From Coprinellus micaceus (Eukaryota > Basidiomycota > Agaricomycetes > Agaricales > Psathyrellaceae): a stretch of DNA of 64,000 nucleotides. The translations under genes were made by a program, and so were the position numbers. Positions 60,501 to 64,000 of this stretch are shown here, piece by piece. The notes under the pieces are model-generated. The model was not told the origin of the DNA, did no database searches, and saw only the letters and a program-made list of their open reading frames with translations. The stretch covers positions 2,232,001 through 2,296,000 of the forward strand of contig OX596344.1 in NCBI GenBank assembly GCA_951394405.1, in the 5' to 3' direction. Positions within the stretch are counted from its first letter, which is position 1. Each line of letters begins with the position of its first letter.

Positions 60501-60902
60501 CATGTATTCCCCTCCTTTGTCATCACGAAGTTCCTTGATCTTTGTGCCGAGCTTTCGCTCACTCTTGGCAACAAAGTCTTTGAAGGCTTGGAATACGTCA
60601 CTCTTGTGTTTCAGGAGGGCGACCTCCTTGAACCGTGAGTGGTCATCAATGAATGTGATCCAGTATCGATAGCCAATTGGTGTCTGTACAGCGAGGGGTC
60701 CATGGAGGTCCGAGTGAATCTGTCCAAGGAGCTCTGTTGAGCGATTCGCTGATAGTTTTGGGAATGGATCCCGATGTTGCTTCCCTGCAATGCAGTGTTC
60801 GCAGGTGTCGTTGAGTTCCGTGCCCTCTTTCACCAGGATGCCAGTGGCCAAGTCTTGGCGCATGAGCGTCTCCAGACGATCCTTCCCAATGTGCCCTAAC
60901 CT
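57558..60902 (-). CDS. Copia pol part: integrase, RT, RNase H
   Basis: Continues in the same frame after the TAG at 60903-60905; the first ATG of this open part is at 60863 (1101 aa from there). GAG-pre-integrase zinc finger: RLGHIGKDRL directly after the stop, then CEHCIAGKQH. Integrase core: Asp in HSDLHGPL, Asp in RDDKGGEY, Glu in NGVSERLNRTL. A Pro/Asp/Glu-rich linker follows (about residues 310-520). Reverse transcriptase: WELVELPEGRKVVGSRWVF, DVDNAYLNGTIEE, GLKQSGRLWYQKL and FVDDITITSK, where FVDD stands in for the usual YVDD. RNase H: YSDADHAGCLDTRRSTSG, DSSTEAEYVSAS, HINIKMHWIRD. The C-terminus has the copia-typical DIFTKPLP. It copies the element RNA into DNA and inserts it. No other break is seen in this part. 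Confidence 0.95.
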   Translation of the reverse strand, partial: RLGHIGKDRLETLMRQDLATGILVKEGTELNDTCEHCIAGKQHRDPFPKLSANRSTELLGQIHSDLHGPLAVQTPIGYRYWITFIDDHSRFKEVALLKHKSDVFQAFKDFVAKSERKLGTKIKELRDDKGGEYMGNDFIQWRKGLGITRQHTVKATPQQNGVSERLNRTLTEGVIAMLNQARLPMMFWGAAVLYYTDILNATPSSTLSNTTSYEVWHKAKPDLSMHRVFGCRVYDHVLRKDRKNLQSHTEPCVFIGFEPGYKGWKCYNPVTKKITISRDVIFAESTFPGLSTVGNEQAYTPIGIRDIWPDADLEPENPPLAPPHAPIAPPPPPHDHPDDGSDESDNDDDGDQAAPRTPERPPKTEPKTPATQQPSVHPSIPPTPTKRDPSSTPSTKQLLPIPALFPGLPAPAEDGPMFPELPPPAPVAPPAPAQKRTRPPPPPPRESIPRKAKVPKAPPLVAQSSRPVRKTATTVKDYQLVSGKGRRGTIPVARREGGEQVADRGGAQRNNQLPETEDEDEDEDDDEDDEPVDMEDALRATSILDSLISLYHVPLEETLTLDQGMEMAFYMAQDKALGAATRRPGDAPRTHWEAFAGPDGEHWQTAAQVEIDALTTNCTWELVELPEGRKVVGSRWVFLIKRKADGTIDRYKAQLVAKGYSQMPGVDYDQTWAPAYRLTSIRATFAQAAMEGHFIETIDVDNAYLNGTIEEQYEVYMEQAPGFEIKNPDSKGRRWVCRLKKGLYGLKQSGRLWYQKLASELEAIGFTQIKSDPAIYVWEMDGTRIVVPVFVDDITITSKSQEKIQWLKDSLAKVFKIKDLGPTLYLLGIKVDYDRENRVMRLSQTQYILDMLARFKMEDCYPVGTPMDPGSGATLTKCIPNKADDEMMKNVPYMNAIGALIYLMIATRPDIAYAVAKLAQYNSNPGPMHWKAVKHLFRYLKGTKDLKLTYRNNGSKMSSELFQAYSDADHAGCLDTRRSTSGFVIKMGSGAVSWSAKKQSTVADSSTEAEYVSASSAGRDIIWMRTLLKELGHDVSTPSPLMVDNQSALKVLRNPELHSRMKHINIKMHWIRDAIKRGDITVHFLSTTDMIADIFTKPLPKPAVEHHRLALGLE

Positions 60903-62339
60903 CTAATGTAATAGTTCCTTCTCGATCTTGGAGATGTAGGCTGCCTCCGTTTCCGTGTTTTCGAGCGTTGTCCCATTGAGAGAGCCAACAGTTCCGTCGA
61001 TGGTAGCTGTTAGGAGTAGCTCGCCATTCTTGAAGAAGTCAAGCGAGTCTCCTTCAATTACGACGCGCATTTTTCTCTTCTTAACAACAGAGAGGATCGA
61101 GAATAGGTTATTGCGAAGTGTGGGAACATATAGTACATCATTGAATATCACAGTTTGGCCAACTTTTCCGTATATACGAGGCGTGAAACGTACTTCCCCC
61201 TTTCCTGTAGCCCAGACGATCTCGTTGTTGGCGAGAGACACAGCAATTTTCACCGCAACCATGTTACGGATCCACTTGCGATTGGGTGTCATATGTGAGG
61301 TTGCACCTGAGTCTGGGTTCCAGGAAGTATTAGTGGGGTTGTTACGAGCTCGACGGATAAGGGGACTTGCGATGTGGGCAACACTGGCCATCATGACGCT
61401 CTCCTCAGCAGTCGCTGCTGTGGTAGGTGTCTCAGCGATCTTGGCCTTCTGGGAGTTCTGGACGCGGCAGTCCTTGTCCTCGTGCGTGTTCTGCCAACCG
61501 TGGACCTTGCACCTGTACTTCGCCTTCTTCTTCGGGGCAGCTGTAGCTACCTGAAGAGCGGCAGACGTCCCCTCAGCAAGCTGAGTGTTGCGAGCGAGGG
61601 AGTCGGCCTTGCGAAGGTGATCGAGGACTTCAAGGGGATTGTCGTCCCCAGTGGAGATGTGGTTGAGCGTATTGCGGAGGATGGTGTCATCCTTGCCAAG
61701 ACCAATGGGGATCATGCTGATTGCAAGATCGCGCGCGAGATGAGCAGCCGTGTATCCTTCCTCGAAAGCAGAGGGCGTAAGGAGTTCATATGCTCCCCGA
61801 CTGGTGGATTGAATCGTCGTTGTTGCTCCGTCCGATGTCGTTTGGGAGGAGATGGTGACGGTCTGTGTCGTCTCTGGAAGGTATTCTGCTCCTTGCGGGA
61901 GGAGCGCAGTGAGACGTGAGGCGTGCGCCATGCAACGCGATCCGAAGTCGGAGTAGGTCTCCTTCTCGAAACCCGAGGACCTCATTCGAAGTGCCATCAT
62001 CTCCTGAAGGACACTGATGCGAGAGCCAGAAGTCTTGGGCTGGTAGGTTTCCAAGAGCATCTCCCAGATAGCAGCGATGTCGGTGACTTGGATGCCAGAG
62101 AGGACGGTCTCGAGTTGGGAGTGGTCGAGAGTAGACCGGACGTAGCCGATGAGCTTGGAGCGGCGACTGGCATAGTCGGACTTGACCTTGTCGTCAGCAT
62201 TGCTCCCAGGTTTTTTCTCTTCCCCAGTGAGGATGCCGTAGGCGTTGAGGTCGAAGGCCTTGTTCTCGACAGTGAACTTCCACTGCTGCACAGTGTAGGC
62301 CGTGAGCATGATGGGCGAGGACGTAGTGGTAGAGTCCAT
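60903..62339 (-). CDS. Copia gag and protease part, ends at internal TAG
   Basis: From MDSTTTSSP (ATG at 62339) to TAG at 60903-60905, 478 aa. An upstream in-frame ATG at 62444 is possible, but the 35 residues it would add look unlike a Gag start. Gag: WKFTVENKAFDLNAYGIL, WEMLLETYQPKTSG, LRMRSSGFEKETYSDFG. A zinc-knuckle-like CKVHGWQNTHEDKDC lies at about residues 276-290. Protease: active-site DSGATSHMT at about residues 341-349, then FNDVLYVPTLRNNLFSI. The frame stops just before the GAG-pre-integrase domain, whose remainder follows in frame. Confidence 0.93.
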   Translation of the reverse strand: MDSTTTSSPIMLTAYTVQQWKFTVENKAFDLNAYGILTGEEKKPGSNADDKVKSDYASRRSKLIGYVRSTLDHSQLETVLSGIQVTDIAAIWEMLLETYQPKTSGSRISVLQEMMALRMRSSGFEKETYSDFGSRCMAHASRLTALLPQGAEYLPETTQTVTISSQTTSDGATTTIQSTSRGAYELLTPSAFEEGYTAAHLARDLAISMIPIGLGKDDTILRNTLNHISTGDDNPLEVLDHLRKADSLARNTQLAEGTSAALQVATAAPKKKAKYRCKVHGWQNTHEDKDCRVQNSQKAKIAETPTTAATAEESVMMASVAHIASPLIRRARNNPTNTSWNPDSGATSHMTPNRKWIRNMVAVKIAVSLANNEIVWATGKGEVRFTPRIYGKVGQTVIFNDVLYVPTLRNNLFSILSVVKKRKMRVVIEGDSLDFFKNGELLLTATIDGTVGSLNGTTLENTETEAAYISKIEKELLH

Positions 62340-62915
62340 GATGGTAGGTGATGAAGAATGGGAGAGGATAAAATGATAGGTACGAAACGATAAGAGATAG
62401 GTGATAGGTAAAGTGCCCGTGATTTTGTAGGTAAAACGGACCAATATGTAGATATCCTAAAAAGGAGTTGAAGTTTTACACTAAGATCCGCAGAGGGAAC
62501 CCCGCTGTCACTTTGAGTACCGGTTACTGAAAGCGTTTGGATGGAGGGAGCGCTACCGTTGCGTCGTTTCCCCAGTCCAACCGAATCAGGCCTCTCAAAG
62601 AAGGATCACTACTCTAATTCCGCAGACGGTAAGCGTCTGTGGACTTCCTGATAGCTTCTTTCCCGTAGTGGGAACGCTTGCCGCGGGGTAGAAGGTGGTA
62701 ATGGAAGTTGATACGTACTCCTGAGTATCAGGAGGGGTAGTGGAATGTAAGTAGCGAAACGTAAATAGCGAAAGTGAAGATAGTGAAAATGTGAAGGGAG
62801 ATAGGCTTCAGGTGGAGATATCACACGAGAAGAGGCCGTAGGCTATGGGCGATCGAGGGGCAGTGGAGCTGTTACCGCGGTGTCTGATAACGGATGGTGT
62901 GATCAGAGGAGCCCG

Positions 62916-62926
62916 GGGCTCATAAC
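62916..62926 (-). promoter_or_regulatory. Primer-binding site, initiator tRNA-Met anticodon loop
   Basis: One base inside the 5' LTR, the element strand reads GTTATGAGCCC, so the + strand reads GGGCTCATAAC. That is the anticodon stem-loop of eukaryotic initiator tRNA-Met (anticodon CAU), not its 3' acceptor end. Drosophila copia is known to prime from an internally cleaved half-tRNA of the same species. Confidence 0.75.
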
Positions 62927-62927
62927 T

Positions 62928-63310
62928 TGTAGAACAATGCAAGTATGACCCACTGTAAGTGGGGAGAGTTCGATGTTAGATTGAAAGTAAGTAGGGTATA
63001 CAAGATACGCACCTGTAAGTGGGGAGAGTTCGATGGGGACTCACCCACTTACAGTGTGGACTATATACTGTGGAGAACAATAGATAACCTATATGCAGAA
63101 CAATAAGAAAGAACAATAGATGTTCCATAAGTAGAGAACAATAGCAGTGAATGGAGATAAGGTGGAGATAAGAGAACAATAAGTGCGAGTATAATGGGAA
63201 TAATACAAGGTGGTTGTTGTTCTCTGTAGAACAATAGAAGATAAGTAAAACGTTCGAAATAGAGGTATTCTTTGTAGAGATAGAGTTGACATGAGCATTG
63301 TCTTCCAACA
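62928..63310 (-). repeat. 5' LTR of copia element
   Basis: 383 bp; carries the element promoter, since gag-pol reads away from it on the - strand. One mismatch to the other LTR at 62935. Flanked on the outside by TATAT (63311-63315). Confidence 0.95.
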
Positions 63311-64000
63311 TATATCTCTCACCTTTCAACTTTCAACTGCCATTGATGACTCGCTCTGACTATATTATGCTCAGTTACATGTACTAGCGATGTCCTAAGC
63401 TTACTACTCTCCTTAAAGTTCACAATTGTGGGTTCCTCAAGTGGAAAGAATGTTTGGCCGGAGTTTGCCATGATCGATGATTTGCTGGCCTGGCCACAAT
63501 ACTTGATTCCAACCTTGACTAGGGCGCTCCGACATCATCCTCATGCCCGACCCACAGGTCTCAGTCGCATCCGATGCTCTCAAAACCGTATCATTGACAG
63601 GTGCCAAAACCCAAGGTGGGTGGGCGTACATCGCGTAAAGACAGGGGAGCGGCACTGACCCATATCTGCCTCAACAATTTCTAGCACCCCAGATCACCAA
63701 TGCGAGGGTGAAACCTTGAGGGTTTCTATTATGTCCAATTTTCACCATTAACAGGTGTAAGTGAGGCGTGTACCGACGTTGTATTGTGTTGTATACAGCT
63801 GATCGTCGACGGCGGTGGGGGAAAAGCTTGGTCGGAGGATCGCAGAAGGGGAGAGCTTGTCATTGTATTGGCACTTACCAATGATGTTCTAAGAGGCATA
63901 GGTGAGGTTGAGCCGTCTTTTAGATACAAGACTGCTTTGCTCATGTAGTTGTCAAGTTCAGTACCAAAGGCCACACCAGCATCCTCTTAGCCTTATTGAG
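63311..64000. other. Flank of copia element, no gene supported
   Basis: Short frames only, the longest 63428-63658 (+) without motifs. The target duplication shows that 57147 and 63316 were adjacent before insertion; joining the flanks does not reveal an interrupted gene by my reading. Confidence 0.45.

Larger units (their letters stand above)
57148..63310 (-). mobile_element. Ty1/copia LTR retrotransposon, nearly intact
   Basis: Complete element of 6163 bp: LTRs at both ends (TGTAGAAC...TTCCAACA on the + strand), 5-bp target duplication TATAT at 57143-57147 and 63311-63315, primer-binding site beside the right LTR, a purine-rich tract (GAGGGGGTG on the - strand) beside the left LTR, and one gag-pol frame on the - strand. 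The domain order protease, integrase, reverse transcriptase, RNase H is diagnostic for Ty1/copia (Pseudoviridae). The leader between the 5' LTR and the first likely ATG (62339) is about 590 bases. The gag-pol frame is interrupted by one TAG. Confidence 0.96.

Noticed and set aside
1..64000. CRISPR arrays, bacterial operons, phage genes, telomere repeats
   Set aside because: None seen; spliced genes and retroelement show a eukaryotic nuclear sequence.

Overview
The window is nuclear DNA of a filamentous basidiomycete, most likely an Agaricomycete. The evidence is short GT-AG introns (about 50-75 nt), kinases with the HGDLRGAN-type catalytic loop familiar from Agaricomycete tyrosine-kinase-like expansions, a basidiomycete-like SEC13 and a Ty1/copia retroelement. 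I cannot name the genus from sequence alone.

Region 1 (1-28 kb) is relatively GC-rich. After about 5.5 kb with no convincing gene comes a cluster of eight kinase-like loci, all on the + strand: A1 (5537-6794), A2 (9677-11027), B4 (11931-13413), a decayed A copy (15590-16690), B5 (17497-18978), A6 (20258-21563), B7 (22235-23635) and a long fusion, B8 (24317-27599). A and B are two subfamilies that share intron positions. They alternate A-B three times, as if a two-gene cassette had been tandemly duplicated. The intact A and B proteins are small (about 304-307 and 328-353 aa) and are little more than a kinase domain. B8 (853 aa predicted) joins a long N-terminal region, of a kind I recall from Agaricomycete-specific proteins, to a B-type kinase domain that has lost the catalytic Asp, the catalytic-loop Asn and the DFG Asp. 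One ordinary housekeeping gene, SEC13, lies on the - strand between A1 and A2.

Region 2 (28-57 kb) is AT-richer and repeat-dominated. It holds a 250-bp MITE-like element and two copies (32342-35238 and 41732-44562) of a large DNA element with long terminal inverted repeats and 7-bp target duplications. Copy 1 contains a 200-N assembly gap flanked by a 264-bp overlap. A large inverted duplication (37.57-39.05 kb versus 48.07-51.08 kb) carries a 51-bp minisatellite. There are also a few hypothetical or broken genes, the clearest being a multi-exon pseudogene at 51759-53353 with two in-frame stops.

Region 3 (57148-63310) is one nearly intact Ty1/copia LTR retrotransposon on the - strand. Its 383-bp LTRs differ at one site, the target duplication is TATAT, and the primer-binding site matches the anticodon loop of initiator tRNA-Met. 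One TAG codon splits an otherwise continuous gag-pol frame.

The most interesting object is the alternating kinase cassette ending in a pseudokinase fusion. A signalling, self-recognition or decoy role is inference only. All splice models were read by eye; those for A1, A2, A6, B4, B5, B7 and B8 keep phase at every junction.
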